Assembly: GCA_007922225.1 (NCBI GenBank)
Contig: ML679960.1
Span: 3,362,032 to 3,426,031, forward strand
DNA length: 64,000 bases
Direction of reading: 5' to 3'
Source: Emydura subglobosa
Lineage: Eukaryota > Chordata > Testudines > Chelidae
Shown: positions 1-12,900 of the stretch, in pieces
Layout: each line of letters begins with the position of its first letter
How positions within the stretch are numbered: position 1 is the stretch's first letter
Made by a program: the position numbers and the translations under genes
Notes under the pieces: generated by a model
Databases searched by the model: none
What the model was told of the DNA's origin: nothing
The model's input: only the letters and a program-made list of their open reading frames with translations

Positions 1-530
1 CGTGTGGTGGGAGAGGAAGGAAGTGTGTAGGAGAGGATTGGGAAGAAGGGGCTGTGTGTGTGATGGAAGGCGTCAGTGGGAAGGGAAGGGGCAGTGTCTG
101 TAGGGGAGGGGAAGGCACAGCAGTGGGGGGAAAGAGTGGGAGGAGGAACTATGTGCGTGTGTTGGAACCGGAGGGAGTCTGGGGGGCAGTTTGCTGAGAG
201 GGGAGGTCGGTCGGGGGGAGTGTGTGTGTGTGTGTGTGTGATGGAAAGGCGGGGGAGGGGAGCAGTGTGTACGTGGAGCTGAGGGGAGTCGAGGTGTGCG
301 GTGGGGGATCAGGGAAATGGGAGAAGAAGTGGGAGGGGTCGAGGCGGGAGGTCAGGGAAGAGCAGTGCGGTGAGCAGTGCAGTGGGACAGGGCAAAGTGT
401 GTGTGTGTAGGGGATGGAGAGGGCAGCGCAGCGGGAGGAAGCGGGGGGGGGGGGCCGTGTGTAGGTGGAGGGCGGGGCAGCGGGGGAGCAATGGGAAGGG
501 GCAGAGTGTTAGTCACTGTGTGTGTGTTTA
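1..530. repeat. GT/G-rich low-complexity, degenerate minisatellite-like DNA
   Basis: The stretch is strongly biased to G, A and T on the + strand. It repeats blocks of GTGTGTGTG, GGGAGGGG and GCAGTGTGTAGG at irregular spacing, with a GT run near 220-240 and G runs of 5 to 10. The open frames here are by-products of the base bias. The many G runs could form G-quadruplexes just upstream of the PRDX4 promoter; that is inference. Confidence 0.7.
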
Positions 531-935
531 GAGCCCCGCCCCGCACACAGCCCGCCCGCGGCCACCCGCCCGCCCCTTGGCTGCGGCCCCAGCCCCAGCC
601 GCCGCGCGGGCGGTTCTGTTCCCGGGCGCGGGCCGGGGGACGTGCAGAGTTGCTCGGGCGGCCATGGAGGCGGCGCGGCGGCGGTGGCTGGCCCTGTGTT
701 TGCTGGTGCTGGCGCTGGCGGGGCCCGGGGCGGCCCAGGAGCAGGGGGAGCCGCGCGCGGCCCAGGCCCGGGCCCGCGAGGACGAGAAGTGCCATTACTA
801 CGCGGGGGGCCAGGTCTACCCCGGGGAGGCGGCCCGCGTGCCCGTCTCCGACCACTCCCTGCACCTCAGCCAGGCCAAGAGTAGGTGGCGGGCGCTGCCC
901 GGGGCTGGGAGGGCTGGAAAGGGGGGGGGGGCGAG
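530..935 (+). promoter_or_regulatory. PRDX4: CpG-island promoter and 5' UTR of PRDX4
   Basis: GC content and CpG density rise sharply here and fall again inside intron 1. No TATA box is obvious, which fits a housekeeping CpG-island promoter. The transcription start is not determined. The first ATG that opens the PRDX4 frame is at 664, in a strong Kozak context (GCCATGG). Upstream in-frame sequence has only non-ATG codons, so 664 is taken as the start. Confidence 0.7.
664..880 (+). CDS. PRDX4: PRDX4 coding exon 1
   Basis: 217 nt encode residues 1-72 and the first base of codon 73. The exon holds the signal peptide and the lumenal N-terminal extension with Cys43. The donor is AAGA|GTAGGT. The signal peptide is shorter than the human one, which accounts for the overall length difference. 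Confidence 0.95.
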
Positions 936-3900
936 GGACGGGGCTGCGGGGTGGTTAGGACGTTGCTGCACATGTACAGTTTCCTGTCTCCCCACCGCAG
1001 CGCAGCCGCCTCCCCTGTCCCGCTGCAGGGCTGCAATCAGTGGCGCTCCGTTGCCCACCTCTCCAGCGCTGCCCCTTCGCCCCTCCAGCCCCCGCTGGTG
1101 GAGGGTGACTAAGACCACGGGCCAACACCCCCCTCACACACACACACACACACACACCAGTAAAGGGATCCGCAGGGCGAGCACCCTGCTGGAGCAGAGA
1201 TCGCAGCACTGGGGCCGGGTTCTGCCCCACCTCTGCTTCAGTTTCCCTCCACTAGCGCAGTGAAGGCTGCGCGGTCCCCCCCCCCCCATCGCAGGGCAGC
1301 CAGGCCCCTGCTGCATTAACGCTTGGAAAGGGTTTTGCCTCCTCCCCAGGCAGGCAGCGCGCAGGGCCTTGCGCAGCCTCTCAGCAAAGCGCCCTGCGGA
1401 GGAGTCCTTTTTGCACGGATGATCAGAGTGGCTTGGCAGCAGCAGGCGGGCTCACCCAGAGCGGTTGATTGCATTGTACCTTGTTTGGTTTAGTGGCAGC
1501 CTGTGGGGAGGTGGCGGGGTCGGGGCATTGCAGCAATCCTGAACTGGGGTCACTTTGCTCCCTCCACCTGTTTGCTTTTCTGAGCCAGGAGGATTGTGCA
1601 CTTCAATCGCTGGTGCGGCGGGGGGAGAAGGCCACGTCAGACCAAGCCTATTGGTTTAAAGTGTGCACAGAGAGAGAGCCCCTAGCACCTCCCTCACTGC
1701 CGAGTTTAAATAATTTGACAGTCAAAATTGCCCTGCCCGAGGATTTTCATGGGGGGAGGAGGGGTGGGGAGGAGTGTGTTTAGCACATGGCCGGCCTCCT
1801 GCAAAGACTCGTGCCTTTTCCCCTAATTTTAAATCGATGGCAGGCATAAGTTAACATTTATAGAGTTTGTAGAGTAACAAAACAGAGTTTGTCAAAAGCA
1901 AAGCAGCCCCCTTTGGGGAAATAGTACTAATGAACAGTGCTAGAAAGGAAGCATATGCCACTTACTAACCTCCTATGATGAACTAAATATTGTGTATATA
2001 GACCACATTAAACTCATTTTAAAAAAAATAAAGAGAAAATCTCTTAAATAGGAGTAATTTACGGTTTTAGTTCTAGGTTTAGGTCCCTATATGTTGGAAT
2101 CCTTTTGCTATCTTGGTTATTCATGATGCACAGGAGTTCGCTGGAATTTGTGTCGAGCCCAGGTTGTGTTATGGAAGTTCGAAACCTTCACTTCTGCAAC
2201 TTGTTTTGTGCAGGCATATACTCCTGTAGCCTAAATGAACTCAGTGGAGCTTCACAGCAGTCACCCCATCCAAAGCCAGTGACATAAGCGGAGTGCAACT
2301 CTAGCTCACTTTTCTGTTTATCACTGAATAAATGTAGAAGTATATTTACTCAGTTTACTTATTTTGATACAGACTCAGGTTTGTTCAAAAGGGGTACTTC
2401 AGTTCACCTAATAGAAATAGAAATCTGCAAACCAATAGGGTTTTTACCTGGGTTAAAGACAATGTTTTTCAAGATTCAATTTTCAATATTGTGTTTTATT
2501 AGATTATTATGAATAGTCACATGAAGGCCTTTTGTTAAAGACTTCATTTGTTCTTGCATTCCTTCTCCCCTTCAGAGTATCTTCAGTGTATGATGACTGC
2601 TATGTATAAAATGACTATCATTTGTACTATCATGGAGAACTTGGAAAGGGAATCTGCAAAGGAGTAATAGATGAACTCTTTAACAAAGGTGCTGTTTTCA
2701 ATGAACTGGTAGTAGTAAAGAATGAGGGAAGAGAAGTAATGTAAATATTGTACAGAATGCTTGGGGGATCTCATTAAGATTTAAAATATTTTCTTGACTA
2801 AAGTGTCACATTGTTACTGGTGAGCTACATGCACTACTCTGGCTTAAGTAAGTGTTCTGTGTACAGAAGAATGGTCAGATACAACCAAAAAGTTAGCTGC
2901 AGCAGAAGTCTCCTGAAATTAGATTTCAGCAGTGTCTGCAGTGGTTACTGCATTTGTTTGTGATTCTGATTTTTGTTGTTGTTAGCTTGTTGGGAGAACT
3001 CTCATGTGAATTGATTACATTGGAGATTCAGATGCAGATAATTGGGTTACAGTTAAGGAGTTTTCTGGCACCTGTTTAAAATGGTCACCTGTTCTTAGAC
3101 ATTTTCAGGAGTTTTGTAAGTTCAAGTGAGGGCAAGTCTTCACTTAAAACTGCACAGCTGTATTGGAGCGCTTGTGGAGCCGCATAATGTCGATGGGAGA
3201 GAGCTCTCCCGCCGACATAATAAAACTACCTAAACAAGCAGTGGTAGGTATGTCGGTGAGAGATGCTCTCTCAATGAGATAGCGCTGTGCTCACAAGCAC
3301 TTATGCTGACAAAACTTAGGTCACTATGGGGAATATTTTTTCCACACCCCTGAGAGACAAAAGTTTTGCCAGCGTAAGTGCAAGTGTAGACAAGGCTTAA
3401 GATTCCCAGTTATATTAATCTACTGTAGAACTAGAGCTGGGCAGAAAATGTTTTTCCTGTTCCACAAAGGTTTGAGAGTGCCATTTTTGCCATACCAAAT
3501 CTGGACAAAAAGTTGAAATCTCAAATGTTCACAAACAGGTCATAAAAATTTTTTTTTGAATTTGGTCAATCAAATATTTTGTTTAGATTTTTAATCATTA
3601 TATTTTTGTATAAGTTAACAAAAATTTCACACAGTCATTTCCAACTGAAAAATTAAACTTTTCTTTTCAGAAGCATCAAAAATTTCAAAGTTTTCAGAAA
3701 AATTTTGAATCAGGAAATTCACTGAAATTAACCCTTTCCCACAGACAGTTTTGGTTTCAACAAATCAACATTTTGACAAAAAAAATGTTTTGTCAGAAAA
3801 CTTCCAACCAGCTCTAACAAGAAACTTCCACACTTGGAAACAGTGTCTGAACTCTTATGTGCAGAGATTCGGTAGAAGAGTATTACTGAGAAGTCTCAAG

Positions 3901-6900
3901 GTTTCATAGTGAAGAATTTTACAAAAACTGACAACCAAGTGCTACCATAAATAAACTAAACTAGACTGGTCAAATGAAGTATCTTGTGATTGTGTGTATG
4001 GTTCATTTGTAAAAGTTTGTACAGTATAAGTTACTACAGAAAGATTTTGGTATGTGTACCAAAATTTGTAGGCTGTGCTTATAAAAATATATTTAAAAAA
4101 AAAAAGGGCGCTTAAGTTTCTAATGCAGATATCTTATAACTAAGGTAGGAAGGATTTGATTTTTTAATTGGTAAATGTTGGTAAAAGTCAGTTTCACCAT
4201 ACACAAACTGATAAAAATATTTCCATCAATAATCAAAATTTACAAATAGGCAGAGTAAGAAAAATGCTGCTTTAAGGATATTTACTTAGTATATTTTGAT
4301 GTGTGATGTTGACATTGTGTTTTAATGTTACAAAGCTTTAACTTTTCGAATCACATTTGCTGTCAAATAATTGTGATATCCCCTCCCATAATTTCCTGTA
4401 ACTGTGAGTTTAAATCAATACAAATCTTTTAAAAATACATAAGCAGATATCAAAATTACAAAAAATAAAAATCAAACTCTGCCAAGCCTACTTATTAGCA
4501 AGACAAGAGGGGGTTAGGTAATATATTTTATTGGATCAACTTCTGTTGGTGAGAGAGACAAGCTTTTGTGCTTACACAAAGCTCTTCAAGTCTGGGAAGT
4601 TAACTCATAACATCACTGCTAATAAATACAAGGTGGAATGGATTGTTTAGCATAAGTAGTTAACACACACACACACACACACACAGGTCAAGGGACCACT
4701 CAAGGTGAAGTGGCTGTTAACAGCTCTCCAGTTACAGGGAGGGAAGAAGGGGGTGGCAGAAGAGGGTGGGGGAGAGAGAGAGAGAAGGCAGATGGAGGAT
4801 TCTAAGTGGGTGTTCTAATGAGCGATAAATCCAACAACTGTATTCAGTCCATGAGTTTTAGTATCTGGCAAAGTTATGAATTTAAGCTCCCGGGACCCTC
4901 GTCCTCAAAGGAAACCTGCACAAACACTTTCAAAAGACGAGCCTGGGAGCTTGAATTAATAACTGCCAGACACTGAAACTCGTGGACTGAATACAGACAC
5001 TGGATTAATGGCTCATTACAACACTCCACCCTCCCCACACCTCCCCTTTTCCTCCCTATGACTGGAGGTGTGTTAACAGGCCACTTCAACTTGAGTTGTC
5101 CCTTGAAATGGGTGTTTACTTATGCTAAACAGTCTGTTCCACCTGTATTTAGCAGTGACCTCTGAGGCCTTGTCTATTACACTACAAAGATAAGTTGACC
5201 CATGTTAGGTTGACTTACAGCCACCAAAATTAATTACTGCAACACAGGTACATGAAGTTAAGCTGATGGGACAGCTCTCTCCTGTCAGCTTAGAGCCTCT
5301 TCACCAGATGTGCTACAGTGACACAGCTGCATCAGTGCATTTGTAGATTTGTAGTATAGACCTGCCCCAAGTTAGTTTCCCAGACTTGAAGAGGAGCGCT
5401 ATGTAAGCTCAAAAGCTTGTCTCTCTCACCATCAGAAGTTGATCTAATAAAAGATATTACCTCACTTACTTTGTCTCTCTAATATCATGGAACCAACACA
5501 GCTACAACAACATTGCATAAGCCTACTTATACTGTGCTATTGACAATAATTGTCTGGAATTCCATTAAAGGAGAATGGTAGCAGGGCGATTAATATCAAA
5601 CATTGCTCCAAGCCATATAGTAACTTACCCAGTGATATATGCCTGACAGTACAATCATGTTCGAATATCTTCAGTTTAATACTGGATCACCAACATACAC
5701 TGCCCGCAGGCATAGAATGCTCCCAGTGTTATGGGCTTTGATGTTGAGAAACGCTACTTCACTGCACTTACAATTTTAAAATCTCCAGTGCTCCAGATTA
5801 GTCTGTGGTGGAATAGTAAGTGTTGTACCTCATGTAAGTGTGTTCATAATGCAATGTCAGTAATGTTAAAATCTTTTGCTGCTGTGTAGTCTGGATATTT
5901 TTGTGCAATAACCTCTGAGTATTTATACACTGGTTGCAGTATATCTTAAGCATTTGTGCCCTGAACACATCTTATGTCATGTATTTCCTGCAGAATTAAA
6001 TTTTAGAAATTTTTTTTGCTAAGAATTAAAAAATAATGTGAAATTGAACCATTCTCTACTCATGGCACATAATCATTTATAGCAAAATAGAATAACTTAC
6101 TGAAATCTATAACTCTAACAATATATCATTCAGTGCAGATCAGTATCCTAATGTGTGAGCTGTCATCAGCCAGCAGTAATCTTGTAATGTGTTAAGGGGG
6201 TCATGGTGTGTTCTCTGATGCAGTCTTATCTTTGGCAATATTTCAAATGGTTCAGAAATTTGTGAACACAAATTATTGAATTACGAACATATGAAGCACC
6301 TTGACATGTACTTTTTAAAAAAAACACAGCATGATCCCAGTGTTTGGTGCGCTTTCCACCTGTGAAAGGTTTAAATTAATAATGAAAAAATTGATTCTGT
6401 AAGTAATGTGTCCTACAAAGTATTTTTCATTGTAAGGAACCGCAGACATCCATCCAGAGAGGAAAACTCTCCTTGGACATAAATTACCTGATGAACAACC
6501 TCATTTATGTACATGTGCTTCACTTTATTCTTATACTTCTGTTTGGATCTATATTTTATATTTGTAGTCTCCAAGACAGCACCTTATTGGGAAGGAACAG
6601 CAGTAATTAATGGAGAGTTTAAAGAGCTGAAGTTAACAGATTATCAAGGAAAATATCTTGTCTTCTTCTTCTACCCTCTTGACTTGTAAGTAAAACCGAT
6701 GTAGATGTACCAAGATATATACGCCCCCCTTCCACCCCTTCCTGAATTTTGGAAGTGTGTTGATTAAAGTCAGGGAACATTAAGATGTTGATTGCAACTG
6801 CACTTGACATTTTGTAGTTCTATAGCATTTTACCAGACAATGTTTACATTTTTTGCTACAACTCATTGCTGCAAATGGAAAATGCATACAGAAAAGTGTA

Positions 6901-9900
6901 AGATCTTCATTTCATATGCTCTGGAAGGTACTTTGAGAGAGACTGGTTTCCTCTTACAGACTTTCAAGGATGTTTTGGGATACATTTAGTTTAAATACTT
7001 GGACAGACTTTCCTTTCATTACACTATTTAACTCCACTGCAGTCACTCCTGATTTATACCAATGTAATGAGAGGAGAATCAAGCCCCTTATTTTATTGAA
7101 ATGCAGAACAAAACATACAGTAAACTAGTAATAATAGTACTCATATAGTGCTTTTCATCAGTAGAACTCAAAGCACTTTACAAAGGAAGGTAAGTAGTAG
7201 AGAAAGTTAACTGCTCTGATAGTGTAAAGAAGATAATTTGAATCCTGGTTTATTTTCCTCCTTGAACAATTGTGATCTAAAATGCAATTTTCTGTCTAGT
7301 AGAAGAAGAAAGAGGTCAACTGCAAAATAGCTACAACTTGCATACTTACATCACTAGTTTCCAAGAAATCCTGACATCTCTTTCTCTGCAACTTGGTGTG
7401 AAGTACTTTAATCCAGTAATTCCTGTACAGTTTTAAAATCTCTGAATGGTAGTTGTACAAGTATCTAAACTGTAAATTGTAATACTACTAAGTGAACACT
7501 GACTGCATTTTCAAAAATTATTGTTCACAACCCACTTGCAGTTACTTCAGTGTCTGAAGATAAATATGTTCACAGATAGATAATCTATGAATGCTGTTAG
7601 GAACACAGTTATTTGTAAAGAGTAAATTGATTTGGAATACAATTTGTAAATTCCTTCTGTAAATAAAAACAGAATAGTTGTGATAAGACTAATTCACAAT
7701 TATCCATTTTATATACTGCAAACAATATCTAGCTACTCTGTAGAAACTAATTTAGCTATGTTTTGAGGTAACTGAGAAATAATTCCTGGATGTTCTGAGA
7801 ATTCTGAATTTACTTTGTTTTCAATTTCTTAGCACATTTGTGTGTCCAACTGAAATTATCGCCTTCAGTGACAGAATTGAAGAATTCAGAGCAATAAACA
7901 CTGAAGTGGTGGCATGTTCTGTTGACTCTCAGTTCACTCACTTAGCATGGTATGTAGCCTACCCATGTGTCTTTTATAGGAAATTATTGGTGGGTACATA
8001 TTAGATTATGGGTTGAGTCCCCAAATTCATATGCTCTGTCTGATGTATTAATATTGTCAAGTAAATATTACATAAAAATGGCCATTCTGGTTGGACTAAT
8101 GGACTAAACTGGTTGTTTAGCAGGCTTCCTGCTTCTGATGTATTTAATTTTTTTTCTATTACTATTCAATTATAAGGTCTGAGATGTGTTGCTGTGTTGC
8201 ATAAAGAGTGGTAAATAATAAAATTAATGGTAAGAAATTCCAAAATAAAGATTATTGTTGAAGCTGTCTAAGTAAAAGTGATGACTTTGGTGTTACCATT
8301 AGAATAAATTGTTTTATTACAAATTATTCACCCAGCTTTATCATCAGACATTCTATGGTGGATTAACACCAAAAAAAATCTTCACTGGGATTTTATTCTT
8401 GTTTTTAATTGTGGGATTTGGAAGAAAGACAGGGTAGTTTGGCCACAGAGAAAGGAGGACGGTATTTCAAAGTGTAAATGTAGCATGCAAGGAGACAGGA
8501 GAGTAAGGCAGCAATAAGTGGATACATTGAAGGAGTATCAGAAGCAGGTTGGAGCAAATGAGTAGAAAAAGAATGAAAGAGTGAAAAACAAATATAGATA
8601 TTTCTTCTGCAAAAAAGCTGCATGCAACAGTTATTTGTATGTGGAATATAAATCTCTCTGAAGAATAAACGTACATCTTTTTTGTTTGTCAAAGGATTAA
8701 TACTCCACGAAAACGAGGAGGACTTGGACCAATGAAGATCCCACTTCTTTCAGATTTGACCCACCAGATTTCAAAGGATTATGGAGTATACTTGGAGGAC
8801 CAAGGGCACACACTTAGGTACTGCAAACCATTATGGTGCATTCTGTCTTATTATAGCAATGCTTTTCAACCAATTCTATTTAAAGGGGCACTCAATATTG
8901 GTACTTTTCTCTTATACTATTTAATTATATACTATATTCACCACAGTAGTTAGTATCTGAACATATACTGGAATTATTTACATGGATAAAGTACTTTTCT
9001 TAAAAGGAAAGATCAACAGTCCAATGCGTGAAGATGTCCAACAACAAACCAGTTGAACTGATGGGTGGGGGAATGACTGGTAAGGAACATTTTCAGAATG
9101 CTATAAGTCACATGGGGTAAAATAAAAGCCATTTAAAATTCCCATTCATAAGTCAGTATATCCATTATACAGGCATTTTTTCCACCGAGTCTTGATAACT
9201 TAGCTAAAATTGTATATTAAAGCTCTCAGTCCACAAAGAAATGTTTAACTTCTGAATTTTTTTTTTTTTAATTAACTCAGTTATCTATTGTGCATGCAAA
9301 ACTCAGAACTTTAATGGTGAACTGAGTTTATCCTGCCAGAATCTGAACTCCCAGTTTTGGTCTTTTCTTCCATTACTTACAGCATTTACTAGGAGAAACT
9401 GAACCATGAACTCAAGATTTGGCAAAGAACAGTCTGTCACATGTTTTATATGGACCACCTTGCTGCTGGCCACAGGTGTAAATCTTGTCTAGTGATAATT
9501 GTTCCATTGTTGGAAACAGTAGTATTTCTTGCCCACTCATTTGCGGTGTTCTTTGCTTCTACTAGAGATGCTCATGTCTGAAACAGGTCTGTCTCCCTTA
9601 CACTTGAGTTTCTCCTTCTGCCTGATATTGTAGTGAAAACGTGTTCTGTGACATTAAATCTCTTGTCTGAAAATCCATCTTCGCTGCAGCAAATAGGTAA
9701 AGATGGTGGACTTGAAAGGAGTAAGGTCCTACTTAAATAAAAAGTGAAACTTAAGTAGATTTATGTTCATGTTTTGAAAATCTAACAAATGCTCTTACTA
9801 CGGTTGCAGAAACAGTTGAAATAAGTAGGCAATTTTCATTATGGAAAAAAGATGAGCTGTGGGGTTCTTCAAGGTTCAGTGTTTAGTTCAATGTTTTTTA

Positions 9901-12900
9901 ATGCTCTGTAAAGGTAGCAGAATTTGCAGGTGACTTATTTAGGTTAGTCAAAACCAGAGGGGGATGTGAGGAGATTGAGTGCCCTAACCAACCTAGGTGA
10001 ATAGCTGAGACGTTAGCAAATGAAATTCAGTGTCAAACACAAAATAATTCTCCATACACCTTACAAAGGTTCTAAATCAACTATCAACACAGGAAAGCGC
10101 CCTGGGCATTATAGTGACCTCTGTTCAGTGTACAGCTGCATTCAAAAAAGTAAACAAGATATCAGAATGCATAAGGAATAGGACAGAGAATATTATGCCA
10201 TTATTGAAATAAATGGTGCAGTCTCTTCTGCAGTACTGTGTGCAGTACTGATCATCCCATCTCAAAAAGGAAATTTCTGAATTAGAGGGACTTCAGAGAA
10301 AGAAGATTAGAATGAGCAACAGCCTAGGAAACATCTTGTATGAAGAGAGATGGAACAGATTGGCATAATTTACTTTAGATAGGAGAAGAGTAAGAGGGGA
10401 CACATTCAAATGATATAAAATAATTAATGAAAGGGGAAGATAGATCAGAAACTTTCTCTATCTCATACCAAGACCAAGGGAACGTTCAGTGAAATTAGAA
10501 GATAGCAAATTCAAAAATTGACATTAGGCAATATTTTTTACACCACACATAACTAGAACTCCTTGCCAGAGGAAGTCGTTTGCAACATTTAAAAAGGGAT
10601 TAGATATTTCTATGGATGTCAAGATTATCCAGTGTTGTTATAGAAGTGTTAAAATATTTGGAGGAGCTACTGTACCTCATGCTGAGGGTTTAAAAAAATC
10701 AGTCTTTAACTATTATAAGAATTAATGTAGGGGACAAATTACCCACATCCTACTGTGAAGCAGACACCGCCCCCTGAAGCATCTGCTTCTGACCATTGTC
10801 AGAGACAGGAAACTGGACTAGATGGACCTTGAGTCTGTACATTCCTATGATCTCATGCTGTCAGCACTGAGCAGGCATTATCTCACCAGGTGTAGATATT
10901 GAAGCATAACAAGTGCTTTGTGGTTTATCATTGCAATTTGATTGCTAAGGACAGCTCAGCTAGCTCCTGTCATATACATTCTAAAGTCTCTTAGGTTCTC
11001 ATTGATATAGGTCAGCCTTTTATAATGTCAGTGATCTACTTATGAAGCAGCATAGGTAAGGGTAAATAGTGTTCAAGACTTTCATATGAAGTCTACAATC
11101 TCACAGTGCATGTAAAAAAAGTTCTTAGGCATTATCATAAGAGCACTGAAAAAAGACACAACTTTATGTACTTGGACTTTCAGAAAGCCTTTGACAAGGT
11201 CATTCACAAAAGGCTATTAAACAAAGTAAGCAGTTATGGGAAAATAGGGAAGGTCCTCTTATAGATCAGTAACTGGTTAAAAGACAGGAAACAAAGGGTA
11301 GGAATAATAATCAGTTTTAAGAATGGGGAAAGGTAAATAGCGGCGTCCCCCAGGAGTCTGTACTGGAACCAGTACTGTTCAACATATTCATAAATGATCT
11401 GGAAAAAGGAGTAAACAGTGAGATGGCAAATTTTGCAGACAATATAAAACTACTCAATATAGTTAAGTCCAAAGCAGGCTATGAAGAGTTACAAAGGGAT
11501 CTCACAAAACTGAATGACTGGGCAACAAAATGTAAATGAAATTCAACATTGATAAGTCCAAAGTAATGCATGTTGGAAAACATAATCCCAATTATACATA
11601 TAGAATGATGGGGTCTAAATTAGCCATTGCCACTCAAGAAAGAGATCTTGGAGTCATTGTGTATAGTTCTCTGAAAACATTTGCTCAATGTGCAATGGTA
11701 GTCAAAAAAGTTAATAATGTTAGGAACCATTAGAAAAAGAATAGGTAAGATGACAGAAAATATCATAATGCCACTTTATAAATCCACACCTTGAACACTG
11801 CATGCAGTTCTGGTCACCCCATCTCAAAAACATATATTAGAATTGGAAAAGGTACAGAGAAGGACCAAAAAAAAAAAAAAAAAGATTAAGGGTATGGAAC
11901 AGCTTCCACAAGGAGAGATTAAAAGACTGGGACTTTTCAGCTTAGAAAAGAGACAAATAAGAAGGGATATAATGGAGGCCTAAAATCATGACTGGAGAAA
12001 ACGAATAAGGAAGTGTTATTTATTCCTTCACATAACACAAGAACCAGGGGTCACCCAATGAAATTAATAGGCAGCAGGTTTAAAACAAACAAAAGGAAGT
12101 ATTTCTTCACACAGTGCACAGTCAACCTGTGGAACTCATTGCCAGCTAACGCTGTGAAGGCCAAAACTAGAACTGGGTTCAAAAAAAGAACTAGAAAAGT
12201 TCATGCAGGATAGGTCCATCAATGGCTATTAGCCAGATAGTCAGGGATGTCACCCCATGCTTGACTGGAGAAAGTCCAGAGAAGAGCGATAAAAATGACT
12301 CAAGGTCTAGAAAACATGACCTATGCGGCAAGACTGAAAGAACTGGGTTTGTTTAGCCTGGAGAAGAGAAGACTGAGAGGAGACATAACAGTTTTCAAGT
12401 ACATAAAAGGTTGTTACAAGGAGGAGGGAGAAAAATTGTTAGGTAAAAACTTCCCAACTTCCCAACTGTCAGGGTGGTTAATCACTGGAATAAATTGCCT
12501 GAGGAGGTTGTGGTATCTCCATCATTGGAGATTTTTAAGAGCAGGTTAGACAAACACCTGTCAGGGGTGGTCTAGATATTACTTAGTCCTGCCATGAGTG
12601 CAGGGGACTGGACTAGATGACCTCTCGAGGTCCCTTCCAGCCCTATGATTCTATGCTCTGGGTGCCCTTCGCTTCTGATTGCCAGTAACTGGGAGTGGAA
12701 AAGGTGGGATGGACCACTCAATGCTTACCGGTTCTGTTCATTTCCTTTTGGCCGCTGTTGGAAGACAGGATGCTGAGCTAGATCGACCATTGGTCTGACA
12801 GAGTATGACCGTTCTTATGGTCTTACTGCTTCTTTAATTCTGACTTGACCTGAGTCTGGACCTTACCTAGATCGCAGCAGGATCTGAGAGCACTGCAGAC

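Larger units (their letters stand above)
4510..5480. mobile_element. Large foldback (near-palindromic) repeat with a nested MITE
   Basis: The left half (about 4510-4905) is matched in reverse complement by the right half (about 4935-5480). Examples are GGTGAGAGAGACAAGCTTTT at 4550 against its complement near 5417, GTTTAGCATAAGTA at 4646 against its complement near 5124, and TAAGCTCCC at 4882 against GGGAGCTT at 4946. The loop is about 30-40 bp around 4905-4935. A family-A MITE (5161-5370) interrupts the right arm. The left arm holds an (AC)n run at 4663-4685. A fragment of the same family ends the window at about 63905-64000. Confidence 0.75.

Noticed and set aside
352..864. 170-codon - strand open frame antisense to PRDX4 exon 1
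   Set aside because: Proline/arginine-rich low complexity produced by the CpG island; no homology seen.
76..1263. Long + strand open frames upstream of and overlapping PRDX4 exon 1
   Set aside because: They follow from the GT/GC bias, lack similarity to known proteins, or extend PRDX4 exon 1 through its donor into the intron. The longest has no ATG before 664.
4663..4685. Short direct repeats as a CRISPR-like array (also 1135-1158 and 28270-28350)
   Set aside because: These are microsatellites or a minisatellite without unique spacers, in vertebrate DNA.
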